NCBI RefSeq assembly: GCF_030272615.1
Contig: NC_081414.1
Location: 524,066,137 to 524,130,136 of the forward strand
DNA: 64,000 bases
Source: Cryptomeria japonica
Lineage: Eukaryota; Streptophyta; Pinopsida; Cupressales; Cupressaceae
Direction of reading: 5' to 3'
This document shows, in pieces, positions 12,146 to 22,051 of this stretch. A program made the translations under genes and the position numbers. The first letter of the stretch is position 1; every line of letters starts with the position of its first letter. Under the pieces are notes generated by a model. The model was not told the origin of the DNA and did not search any database. It was given only the letters and a program-made list of their open reading frames with translations.

Positions 12146-12528
12146 TGTCCTAATTCTGATTATTCATGGTTAGATCTGAAAAATTGGCTTCCTTAATTAC
12201 ATTTCCATGTTTGATCTTTTGCAAATTTTAGAGGTTAATTGCATAAAAACCCTAAAATTTTCTTTTTAGTAATTGAGCTTGTGAAATGTTTAATTGTTAA
12301 TGCTTGTTCCAGATCTACCCTTCTATTGCAAATTGTCAAATCATATTTGTGCTTTAATTCTGAAAATTAAGTGGTTAAGTGTCAAAACCCTAATTTTTAA
12401 AACCTTCTTGATTCAACCTTTGACTGATAATTTCACTAATCAAAACACCTCCAAATCGGTTGTAACTTTGGATTCCGCAACAAAGTCATAATATCTCTCA
12501 TTCCTGAAAATTTTGAAAAAAGTTGCGA

Positions 12529-12558
12529 GGACCATGTGCACCCCGAGCGCCATCGTCC
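12529..12558. other. Hairpin-like motif, leader copy 1
   Basis: GGACCATG and CATCGTCC arms (one mismatch) separated by 14 bases that begin TGCAC, so that the self-complementary hexamer GTGCAC sits at the edge of the loop. Confidence 0.5.
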
Positions 12559-13152
12559 CCGACATTTTTTCCAAAATTTTGGGAGCTAGATCTTACTGTA
12601 TTTTTCTGCTAAAATCCAAAATTTTGGCTAATTTTATCAATTCTAACACTTTCAAAATTAAAGTCAAAGTTGGTCTAGTGATTGCTTGGATAAAGGCTTA
12701 TAATCATTCAAAAATTGTTGAAATTGAAATTTTTGTTAAAATTGTGTTTCTTACAATCCTAAATCTGAAAAGTGTGTTGGCATTCATTCGAAATTTCAAT
12801 GCTTTGTTCAAATTTTTGCAGTTTGTGACTTTTGAAATTAAGTGTTTAATTGCATCAACCTTGATCTCCACTTTCAGAATTGAATTTTGCATGAAATTGA
12901 GTCAACTTTTAATTTTCAAAGCCTGCATTGCTTTCAGTATTCCCTCTAAAGTCATAAAATTCAAAATTTCAGTTTCCCTCTCTTTTTCAAAATTCAAATT
13001 TTGCATTTTTTTCAACAATCTTGGTAGGGTTCAACTTTGAGATTACAACTTTATTTTGGCCTACCTACAGATCGCAAAATCACTCAATTTTTTCAGATTA
13101 GCTTTAAAATCATCATAACTTTCATCCCTGAAAATTTTGAAAAAAGTTGCGA

Positions 13153-13182
13153 GGACCATGTGCACTCCGTTCGCCATGGTCC
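13153..13182. other. Hairpin-like motif, leader copy 2
   Basis: GGACCATG and CATGGTCC are a perfect 8-base inverted repeat around a 14-base loop. The palindrome GTGCAC lies at 13160-13165. Confidence 0.55.
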
Positions 13183-13400
13183 TTGACATTTTTTCCGAAA
13201 TTTCGGGAGATTGTCCTGATTGCATTTAACAGCTTAAATCTAGGAGATTGGCTGATTTTATTGAAATTTGCTACCTCTAAAATTTAGAATCTTCTCTCTC
13301 TCTTTAGTGCATGAGTTTTACAACAATAAGCCCTACTTACACTATTCCCGTTAGATGAAGCCTTAGAATTAAGTCCTTCCAAGGTTTAATTACCGAGGAG

Positions 13401-16400
13401 ATGGAACCTAGTTTGAATGGCCTTTTTAACGAGGACATGGGTAATTCCTCTAATCCTCTTAATGATGAAGAAGCTCTCCATGAGGTTCCTATAGAACAAC
13501 TTTTGAAATTGGATAACCAATTTGATGATTTTCAGCGATGGATATCTCAAGAATATCCCGATAGTCAAGCTCTTTCATTAATTGAGGGTCTAAAACGTAT
13601 GGTTCAAAGTGATAAGAATGGAATTGATATTTTGCGTGGTATTGCACACATTGTGGATTCAAATGTGATGCCGATGAAAAGTTGTGCCAAAACTTTAGAT
13701 TATACAGAACCTCCTACTCAAGTCAATCATTCTATTGCTAGTATACCTACTTTTACATCAAACATAATGACTACTTCAATACAAGACATTCCACCTATGA
13801 TCACAAGTCATGGGGGCAATCCTTCCTCTTCAATCAACCCTCTTCCTTCATTCAATCCAACTTCTTCATTCATTCCTTCAATGAGTGTTCCTATTATATC
13901 TCCACAAATGAACATGACGCAAGGGGGCAATTCATTTAACCACTCCATTCCTCCTTGTAGTGTTCCTCCTTTCCAATCATCTTCTATGACTAACTATCAT
14001 ACTGCCCCACCACCTTACTCTCAATCAATACCTTCTTTCAACAACATAATACCTCCATCACAATCTAACACGTCTAATATAAACTCTTCGACTGAAGTGA
14101 CCATTAACAATCTTGCACAAACTGTCTCTTCTTTACAGCAACAAATTGCCTCTATGAATCAATCTAAGTTTAGTGTGCCAACATTTGATGTTGCGAGCCC
14201 ACTTTCTCTTGACATTGTTAGAGCTATCCCCCCTAAACATGTTGAAATCCTGCAATTGGAGCTTTATAATGGTAAGGGCGATCCTCTAACACATGTTAAG
14301 ACCTTTCAAACAATATGTACCAATTTTGCTTATGACCAAAGGTTGCTTGCAAAACTGTTTACTAGAACATTAAGAGATAAAGCCCTACAATGGTATTGCT
14401 TGTTGCCTTCTTATTCTATTACTTCTTTCGAACAACTTGCAAATGCTTTTATTCAACAATTTCAAAACAATATAAGTCCTAAAGTTACTTTGATTGATTT
14501 AATGCATTGTAAACAAGGTGTTAAAGAAAAAGTGACTGATTTCATTGGTAGATATAAGCATTTGTATGCTCAGATTTCTTTTCTAGTACCTGACAATGAT
14601 ATTCAAAGAATCTTTATTTCTAATTTACAAAAAGATATTAGAGAAAAACTTTTGTTTTCTGAGTTTACTTCTTTCCAACAGTTGTGCGCAACTCTTCACA
14701 ATTATCAACTGACTGTGAGTCAAATGGAACAAGAAAATCCTATGGCTCTGAGTGATAAGGGTGATAGTAGTCAACAACCATTTGGGAAGTTTAAACCGAA
14801 CAGAGAGGTCATTAAGTTCAATGAAAACATCATCAACAACAATGTGAATGCAGCATCAGGTGTGCCTCCTATTTCTAAGTTTTTCAAGAAAGAAAGAAAG
14901 TTTACTCCTTTGAATGAATCATTGCATAGTATTATGAATAAGTTATTAGAACAAAATGTGCTTACTCTCCCTCCTATAAGGCAAATAGATCCTACAAAGA
15001 TTAATTCACCCTATTTTGATAACAAATCTTTTTGTCAATTTCATCATCAACCTGGGCATGATACTGAAAAATGTTTTGCTTTAAAGGGTAAAATTCAAGA
15101 TTTGATTGATAATAATACTATCTCTGTTTCTGGTGTGAATGATAAAGGCAACACATCTGTGGCTCCTCCTAACCAAAATCTTAAGATTTTTACTGATCCA
15201 TTACCTTCTCATACCTCTAATGTGATTGATACTAATGATTCCTCTGTCTCACCTGATGATCTTGTGTCTATGACTCCGAATGTGATTAACTTTGTGGAGC
15301 AGCAGAAAACCCCTAAAGAACCTTCCATCACATTTGATTCCAGTGAAACTATCAGGGCACCTGATGGTCCTTTATATATAGTTGCAAAAGTCACGAATAC
15401 ACCTTGCCGTGGAGTGCTTATTGATCCTTCTTGCATGGTTAATGTCATTACTGAAGAATTTCTTTTTACTTTGCAATTGAATCAAGTGATCTATGACAAA
15501 ACAAATGTGGTTATGAAATTATTTGATGCATTTTCTTCTCCTGCAATTGGTTCTATTACATTACCTATTGAGGTCCACAACAAATACGTTGATGTGGACT
15601 TTGCTATTATTCCATCATCCGAACAATTTCGTGTGAAGCTAGGCTATCCTTGGCTATCTTCCATGAAAGCTATTGCTTCTCCTATTCACAAGTGTTTGAA
15701 ATTTCCCCATAATGGTGAAATTGTTACTATCAATCATAGCCTCTTTAAACCAGCTGAAAGAACTTCTAGCATTCCTATTGATTATTTTTGGCCTAAACAA
15801 TTCCAATCCCTTCCACCGCGGAGTGATCATCTTTTCAAATCTTATCAAAAGTGGAAAAAAGATATGATCCTATCTCTAAGTGAACCTAGAACACCCAAAC
15901 TTGATATTCCTATCATTCTTGAGAAAGAAGTTCTTCCTTTGAAAGATAAAACTAATGTCTTCCCTCAAGAAGATTCCCAACCCATCCCTATGAATGTGAC
16001 TACGTCTATGACTAATAAACTTTCTAAAGGTAGACCTATACCTCCTTGTCATGATGGACTTGGTCTCCTTCCTAAACCAAATATTCCTCCTTTATATGGA
16101 GTAGTTCCTCCTCCTCCCTCTTATAGAGAGAAGAGACCTTCCTCTTCTCCTATTGTTCAACCTAAGAGACCACAACCTAAACACCCAAGTGATAAGGATG
16201 AGAACATTCCTCCTCCTCAATCTTCTCAACTTCCTACTAAGACTAGACGAAATCATTCTGCACGTGAACGCCGACGAAAGCGTCGTCTTAGAGCTCAGGC
16301 AGCTACTTCTCAAACTTTGCAGTCCCCAAAAACACCTTCAGCTAGTATTATTCCATTTTCTCCTCAGCCGAAAATTGAGCCAAAATCTCCTAACAATAAG

Positions 16401-16703
16401 ATACATGATGGTCTTGATCTTGTGCGAGTTAAAGATCCTATTTTTATAAATCTTGATGAAGATATAGATGAAAATGTTATTCATGATGAAAATGTTACTC
16501 CTCTTTCTTCTGATAGTGAATATGAATATGTTGATGTTGATGTTGATAACCATTTATCTAACGCATTTTCTAAAGCACTTATCCTAGCTCCTAGACAAGA
16601 ACAACGTGGCTTGGAACATGAACATAGCCCTTGTTTGGATCTTGTGATAGCTCCATCTATTGTGTTGGATGTTCCTCCTCTAGCGTGTTTCCTACCATCC
16701 TGA
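13401..16703 (+). CDS. gag-protease-like protein of the non-autonomous element (1100 aa, intact)
   Basis: A single uninterrupted ORF starting at ATG 13401. Residues 1-270 are low-complexity Ser/Pro/Asn-rich. About residues 280-470 match the plant retrotransposon gag fold (WYCLLP and FIQQF region). A zinc-knuckle variant C-x2-H-x4-H-x4-C begins near residue 545 (bases 15033-15074), as in the outer Tat gag. About residues 650-800 are protease-like, including a KCLKFPHNGE segment shared with the Tat element, but the catalytic turn is DPSC where D-x-G is expected. A DGLGLLPKP stretch resembles a decayed G-patch. The C-terminal 220 residues are Pro/Ser-rich with a basic cluster (ARERRRKRRLRAQ) and acidic runs. 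No RT or integrase. Expected role (inference): capsid for trans-mobilisation; protease activity is doubtful. Confidence 0.85.
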   Translation: MEPSLNGLFNEDMGNSSNPLNDEEALHEVPIEQLLKLDNQFDDFQRWISQEYPDSQALSLIEGLKRMVQSDKNGIDILRGIAHIVDSNVMPMKSCAKTLDYTEPPTQVNHSIASIPTFTSNIMTTSIQDIPPMITSHGGNPSSSINPLPSFNPTSSFIPSMSVPIISPQMNMTQGGNSFNHSIPPCSVPPFQSSSMTNYHTAPPPYSQSIPSFNNIIPPSQSNTSNINSSTEVTINNLAQTVSSLQQQIASMNQSKFSVPTFDVASPLSLDIVRAIPPKHVEILQLELYNGKGDPLTHVKTFQTICTNFAYDQRLLAKLFTRTLRDKALQWYCLLPSYSITSFEQLANAFIQQFQNNISPKVTLIDLMHCKQGVKEKVTDFIGRYKHLYAQISFLVPDNDIQRIFISNLQKDIREKLLFSEFTSFQQLCATLHNYQLTVSQMEQENPMALSDKGDSSQQPFGKFKPNREVIKFNENIINNNVNAASGVPPISKFFKKERKFTPLNESLHSIMNKLLEQNVLTLPPIRQIDPTKINSPYFDNKSFCQFHHQPGHDTEKCFALKGKIQDLIDNNTISVSGVNDKGNTSVAPPNQNLKIFTDPLPSHTSNVIDTNDSSVSPDDLVSMTPNVINFVEQQKTPKEPSITFDSSETIRAPDGPLYIVAKVTNTPCRGVLIDPSCMVNVITEEFLFTLQLNQVIYDKTNVVMKLFDAFSSPAIGSITLPIEVHNKYVDVDFAIIPSSEQFRVKLGYPWLSSMKAIASPIHKCLKFPHNGEIVTINHSLFKPAERTSSIPIDYFWPKQFQSLPPRSDHLFKSYQKWKKDMILSLSEPRTPKLDIPIILEKEVLPLKDKTNVFPQEDSQPIPMNVTTSMTNKLSKGRPIPPCHDGLGLLPKPNIPPLYGVVPPPPSYREKRPSSSPIVQPKRPQPKHPSDKDENIPPPQSSQLPTKTRRNHSARERRRKRRLRAQAATSQTLQSPKTPSASIIPFSPQPKIEPKSPNNKIHDGLDLVRVKDPIFINLDEDIDENVIHDENVTPLSSDSEYEYVDVDVDNHLSNAFSKALILAPRQEQRGLEHEHSPCLDLVIAPSIVLDVPPLACFLPS

Positions 16704-17500
16704 AATATTGATCAGCAAGATCAGGGGGTAGATGACGTGCTAGACTAGTTTCATTAGCATAGCAGACTCTCTCCTCCTCTCTTGATCTCTTTTGTTACTT
16801 CTTCTATGTGTTATTCTCATTCTTCTATTTGTTGTCCTTAGTGTTGTCTACTTGAGGACGATGCAAAGCATTGAGATCTCTTGGTCTCTCTCATGTTGAC
16901 TCAAAAGACACATGTGTTCCCTTCTTCTAGGTGACCTTCCTTGATTAGGGAATGAAGAACAATTATGCATACATACATATGATATACATGAATTATCATA
17001 CAGCATACTAACCCCGAGGAAAGCAAAGTCACCTTGTGCTTTGTGTTTTGTGTCTATTATCCTTGGGTTTATCTCACACTTGGGGGCTAAATCCTTGTGA
17101 TAACGTGCTCCTTTCCCTTCTCATTTCTTATATGTATCACTACCTTAAAGCAATCACCCCCGATGAGGCATGTGCAATCGCTTTAACGTAGGGGGGCATA
17201 CACCCCATCCATATCTCTTCAGGATACTTGAAAGTTTCTTGGTGAACTTAGCTTTGCCTTGAAAATTTTTGGTATTTTTCTTGCATGACTCATAGTGAGG
17301 GAACCTTACTACTAATAGTCATGGTTCTCCCTTGTGATCTTCCCTTTTACTTTGTCAATCGAAGTCGTAAGATCCTTAGTCCACTGGTGGCTTGGTGTAT
17401 CTTGCCTCCTTGACGTGGTGAAAGTCTTTCAACATTGTTTCCTTGTACTTTACCGAAAGTATGGGCATACGCTTATACTCCCGCTAAAGTGGAGGCTAAA
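16704..17500 (+). other. 3' untranslated region and polypurine tract of the non-autonomous element
   Basis: No coding potential. CTTGAGGACGATGCAAAG near 16852 resembles the 3' region of plant gypsy elements. Bases 17145-17197 can form a pseudoknot-like fold (TTAAAGC pairs with GCTTTAA, CCCCC in the loop with GGGGGG downstream). The purine-rich AAAGTGGAGGCTAAA at about 17486-17500 abuts the right LTR. Confidence 0.6.
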
Positions 17501-18700
17501 TGTAGCGTCCTAAAATTGCGACACTTGCAATTTCGACTGCATTTGGGTCTTCACGATGGTGGCACAATGTTGAACCTGAATGGAGACCCCGAAACCTGCT
17601 TGTGACATCAAAAACTACATATTTCTGCACCTTGGCCTGATCCTTCCTTGCACCCTGTTGTCTCGGGAGGTGGGACCATGGCGCCCAGCGCCCTGGTCCC
17701 TGGCCCTATTCTGGACCCGGTCTCTTGTTGGGTATCAGGTCTTTAAGTTTGCAATTCAGAAAACAATACTTCTAGGTCAGCCTAAAGTCGGAAAAATCAG
17801 TCTCTCAACCCTAATTGACAAGTATATAAACTACTTTTCCTCTCCTAGAAAGGGAGGAAGGAAATAAGCAAGAGCAAGGTGCGAAAGCAATATTCAAACA
17901 TACAAACATTCAAGCATTCAAGCATTCCTTCAAGCAATTGAGCATTCTAAGTCTCCATTCAAGGCTAAGTGTTGCATTCAAGACAAGGATTCAACCATTG
18001 AAGAGGAGACCACTTACAACATACAAAATACAACATTCATTACACCTTCGCATGTAAGAATACAAACATTCTTACAACAAGGTATCAGTACTTGTTTACA
18101 TTACAAACATTTACATTTACAGCATTCTCATTTCTTGGTTAATTCCAAAACTGGGGTTTGACCTAAAGGAAAACCCCTAATCCCTAACCCCCCAATCATC
18201 CTCTCTTTTCTATGTGTAGGTTGTAGGTACGCAGCTGTAATTGAAGATCTGGAATCCTTGTGCAGAGACGAACAGATCCCCCTTCGTTTCGCAGATTTTT
18301 TGGAGGACCATGTGCACTCCGGGCGCCATCGTCTCGTCAACTTTCGCTCAAATTTGTAGAACAGCATTGTCTCGACATTTTACTACTAATTTCAGGTCCA
18401 TAGCTTCATCCTGTGTTCCTATCTCTGTTTATAAGTGAATCTTTCTTACTTTACATGCATTCCTAGTTCAATCATTCTATCTACATTCTTTACAAAAGAG
18501 GGTATCCTTGATGTCTTAACCCTTGAAACTCATTTAGAGTCCAGTCTTGCATTGTGTGGGATTGGATCTTGTGCATTTCAACCCCTCTTTTGAATGTAAA
18601 GTCTCTCCTAAGTGAAAACTGTCAACCCTAGTGACCCTCCTTTCTCTCTCCTTGGAGTGGAGTGGGGGGAACAACTAGGGTTCGATTTTTCTACTTTACA
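17501..18700 (+). repeat. Right LTR of the non-autonomous element
   Basis: 1200 bp copy of 10925-12124. Hairpin at 17672-17700 and the recurring GGACCATGTGCAC motif at 18305-18334. Confidence 0.92.
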
Positions 18701-18705
18701 CTACC
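18701..18705. repeat. Target site duplication, right copy (CTACC)
   Basis: Identical to 10920-10924. Confidence 0.9.
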
Positions 18706-19132
18706 CTCTAATCATAGCTGACCATTTATCTTTTACACCTCTCAATCTTATCCTTCCATTCCTTATAGTGTCTTCTATATAAGGAGATGCTTCCTTTATT
18801 ATCAATCCTAATCATTCTAATCAAACCCCGACTACTCTAGCATTCAAACTTTCATATGTGATCAAGCCTACTTGCAACCACATTTTGGTTCTTTGTTGAG
18901 ATCTTGTGCACACATAAAATCTAAGAGCAAATATATCAAGCAAGATCAATGGAGATAGGAAGAATGGAGATCCAAACCCTATTGGACATGAGATAGTATA
19001 ATCTTTGTGACTTCATTTGATTTGCATTGTCTTAGGTAATCTTCATATGTTATGGTGGATCTTTTTGTTGCTGGGATAGGGTTTTGTGGTTGAATTCATT
19101 TAGTCTTTCAATATTGTTGTTTCCACTTTTCA
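18706..19132 (+). repeat. 3' LTR of the outer Tat element, second part
   Basis: Continuation of the LTR begun at 10572. A TATA box (CTATATAAGG at about 18775-18784) sits where U3 should end. The right limit is inferred from the start of transposase-like coding sequence; TTTTCA at 19127-19132 is one candidate end. Total LTR about 780 bp. Confidence 0.5.
18775..18784 (+). promoter_or_regulatory. TATA box of the outer Tat LTR
   Basis: CTATATAAGG, followed by GAGATGCTTCC. The position fits the U3/R junction of the split LTR. Confidence 0.5.
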
Positions 19133-22051
19133 CCATAAACATATATATTGAGCCTCTTATCGACAAGTTGTTGGAGTTATGGAATGGTGTCACCATGTAT
19201 GGCATCTCTAGACTAGTAGGACAAAGACAATTTCAATTCCATGTAATGCTTGTATGGACAATACATGATGCCCCGAGTCTAACATATTTTTGTAGTATGT
19301 TATAGTGTTCAAGTTGCACATGATAATTATAATTATAAAAATTTGCATATTTAATCTAATTATACATTATATTGTAGGTCTTCAAACAAAGGGAAAATTT
19401 GGATGTCCAGTTTGTGGTCCAAAGATGAAATCCCGTCATTCAAAAATTTTAGGAAAGCAGGTGTTTCATGAGTATAGGCACTTCCTCCACAAAAATCATA
19501 AGTATTGGAATACTGAAAAACATCTTTTTTAATGGGAAAGAAGAGACTACATCAAAGCCACGAAGAATGACACGTCACCTATGGAAGTTGGAATATAATA
19601 GAATTAATCGTCAAGGTAATGTAATTCCATCTAATGGTTTATGTTTGGAATTTGTATTTTTCTATCATGTTTTGTTTACTGATGATGTAATTGATGATCG
19701 TGAAGGTCATCAAGGCATGGATGACCACCTTCCAAAGGGACTAAAAATTTATCCCAGACAATCTAGTAGGTTACCCTACTACGAGCAGCTACAAATTGTG
19801 CATTTATTTGATACTATACATATTGGAATGAATATAACAGGGACATTATGGAAAATATTGGATAGAAGGCGTGACAAAGAAAAATTTGTCAAAATTTGTA
19901 GTGGCATTTAGGAATCCAATCATGCAATGAAAAATGTCATTCAATCAAATAGAAATGGAGACCAGATTAATATAAGTGCCCTTCCTTGGTTATTAATGGA
20001 GCAGCAAAGCAATGCTATAAAATAAGTCATATGAAAAATTTGATTTCCCACAGGATTTGTTGCGAACATTAACAATCTCATATCAAAGAAAAGTGAATTT
20101 GGGCCAGGGATGAAAACACATGATTGGCATACCTTCATTAAGGTAATTCATGTTATTGTGTATTTACTATATATTTGTATATTGTGCATGTACTTTTCAT
20201 TGTATTATGTTAGAAAACAATGAAAAGATCATTTTATAATTGTTGCAGTACGTTCTGCCTCTATCTCTCCTAGACCACTTCAACAATAATGTCAAGAAAG
20301 TCATATATGATCTTAGAAAATACATGAGGTAAGTAGTGATGTTTGTTCAATTTGTTGTATAGATATTATATTTTTTATTTGTTTTAGTTGTTATGTACTA
20401 TATAGTATATTATTTTGTAAAGTCTCATTTATATATTTTTGCGTCTTGAATCTCTTGTAGGTGGTTGTCATCTAAAGATATCAATAAAGAAGATATACAA
20501 TATTGGAAGAGAAAAATTCCTCATCTAATGTGTAAAATGCAAAAGTGTCTACCTTCAATTTTTTCCAATGCACAAGAACACTACCTCATACACCAAGTTG
20601 AGGAGATTGAATTGTGTGGACCTTTATACACAAGGTCAATGTGGATGGTTGAGAGGCACTTGAAACTTTTCAAGGCTTTGATTTGACAAAGAGCACATCT
20701 TGAGGGCTCTATGGTGGAGGGATATATGGTATCCTAGACTATGGTGTACATTACTGAATATCTTCCTAAGTTTGTAGCAAAGATCCACATAGATCGCAAT
20801 TGGGATCCCAGCTCCATTAACAAATTTTAAGGGGAGTACTTGATGGGGAAAGGTAGATTGAGGAAAGTAAGAGGTAATTATAAGATGTTATTGTAGTTAA
20901 TTAATTCTTAATCTTTAAAATAAATTGGTTGAAATTCATCTATTAATTTTTTGTACAGTTGGTCAAGAGTGGGATGCACTACATTTGTATATTGCAAACA
21001 ATCTTGATTGGATGATGTTATGGATTGAACGATGTCAACATTTTGGTCGCACATTAACATGGGAAGGTGTGGCTTCATTGGTTAAAGAAACTCATCGTAA
21101 TGGAGATTCCAATTTTATGCAAAGGGAAATTGATTTAGCATATGGTTTAAGAGATAAACAAGTATGTATAAATTTGTTAATCACCCATATAATATGTTAT
21201 CAACTCACAATGCAATAAATTTTACATGTTTGACATATTGTAGGTCAAACACCACAATGCTATGTGCTTCAATGGTCATAAATTTCACATCAAAAAGTTT
21301 GATGACACAAAGAAAACTTGTGATTCTGGGATAATTGTAGTCTTTGAGGTGACCAATATTTCATCTAGAAATGGCATACATCCTCAAGAGTCTCAAAATC
21401 GATACTATGTCATTTTGGATTATATACTTGAGTGTGACTTTAATTCCTTCAAATTAGTTTTGTTCATCGTCAAATGGTATAGGCTATGACTGAATAAAAA
21501 TGATCCTGATAGAACTCTTATTGAACATGATAATGGATTTACAGTGGTTAATACAAGGTTGTTTGAGCTAGTTGGGGATGAGCCCTATGTTCTTCCAAGC
21601 TAATGTGAGCAGGTATTTTACTCAGAGCTTCCACATAAACCAGGTTGGTCATTTGTTGTTAGACATGATCCAAGAGGAAAGCTAATAAATTATAATGTGA
21701 TGGAAGAAGAAGATACCAAAGAAGTAGAAGATGTTGTAGATGATGATCACAATCAATAGTTAGTCGATGATGTTCCTGATGGAAATGTTCATGAAGAAGA
21801 AGAAGCTGATGATGATGATGATGCTATTGTTGTTGATGATGGTGATGGTGATGGTGATGGTGATGGTGATGGTGATGGTGATGGTGATGATGATGACAAT
21901 GATGATGATGATGATGAGGATGATCATGATCATGATCATGATGATGACGATAATGATGATGACGATGACGATGATGATGATGATGACGATGATGATGATG
22001 ATCATCATCATCATCATCATCATGATTTGGATGAAGAAGAAGACCAATGAC
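19133..22051 (+). pseudogene. CACTA (En/Spm-like) TNP2-type transposase, 3' exons, decayed
   Basis: Exon-like blocks separated by GT-AG introns. Block 1 (to 19294) reads LIDKLLELWNGVTMYG and VWTIHDAPS, as in TNP2 transposases; donor GTATGT at 19295, acceptor at 19376-19377. Block 2 has FGCPVCGP and a YRHFL segment, then a frame with MDDHLPKGLK and FDTIHIGMN. After introns near 20141-20250 and 20328-20460 comes a DUF4218-like block (HQVEEIELCGPLYTRSMWMVER, shown here as two halves around IELCGP). A block at 20959-21160 and a DUF4216-like block at 21243-21640 (RYYVILDYI, YSELPHKPGWSFVV) follow. The last exon ends in an Asp/Gly/His-rich tail. In-frame stops and lost segments mark it as dead. The 5' exons are missing because the outer Tat element sits at the left edge. 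Confidence 0.75.
21798..22025. repeat. GAT/GGTGAT microsatellite coding an acidic tail
   Basis: Runs of GATGGT and GATGAT with GATCAT interruptions. They are in frame with the transposase-like last exon and give Asp-Gly then Asp and His runs before the stop near 22049. Confidence 0.9.

Larger units (their letters stand above)
12125..13400 (+). other. Leader region with a two-copy direct repeat
   Basis: Long AT-rich untranslated leader between the left LTR and the gag ATG. A segment of about 150 bp occurs twice (about 12491-12640 and 13112-13265). Each copy contains GCGAGGACCATGTGCAC followed by a GCCAT-GTCC arm, a motif also in both LTRs. A chance frame of 175 codons at 12513-13040 overlaps one copy and is not protein-like. 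Confidence 0.6.
10925..18700 (+). mobile_element. Complete non-autonomous Ty3/gypsy-like LTR retrotransposon encoding only gag and protease-like sequence
   Basis: Two 1200 bp LTRs (10925-12124 and 17501-18700), each starting TGTAGC and ending TTTACA, a perfect 5 bp target duplication CTACC, a primer-site-like sequence after the left LTR and a purine-rich tract before the right LTR. The internal region has a 1276 bp leader, one intact ORF of 1100 codons and an 800 bp 3' region. RT, RNase H and integrase are absent, so mobility would need enzymes from another element. By eye the LTRs differ at about 60 of 1200 positions (about 5 percent), mostly transitions. It lies inside the LTR of the outer Tat element. 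Confidence 0.9.
1..19132 (+). mobile_element. Decayed Ty3/gypsy Tat-type LTR retrotransposon, 3' part, split by a nested element
   Basis: The element enters the window inside gag. In order it shows gag end, protease, G-patch-like segment, RT, RH, archaeal-type RNase H and integrase (to 5709), a long 3' region with an antisense PMD frame, a polypurine tract at 10557-10571 and a 3' LTR that starts TGTAGACACC at 10572. The LTR is interrupted at 10924 by a complete 7.8 kb element and resumes at 18706. The 5' LTR and primer site lie left of the window. The exact LTR end is not resolved; I place it near 19132 because transposase-like coding sequence of another element begins just after. The RT-RH-aRNaseH-INT order is that of the Tat lineage (known family trait). 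Decay is mainly nonsense change rather than indels. Confidence 0.8.

Noticed and set aside
12513-13040. 175-codon frame in the leader of the non-autonomous element
   Set aside because: Composition follows the AT-rich leader and the frame is not preserved in the second repeat copy.
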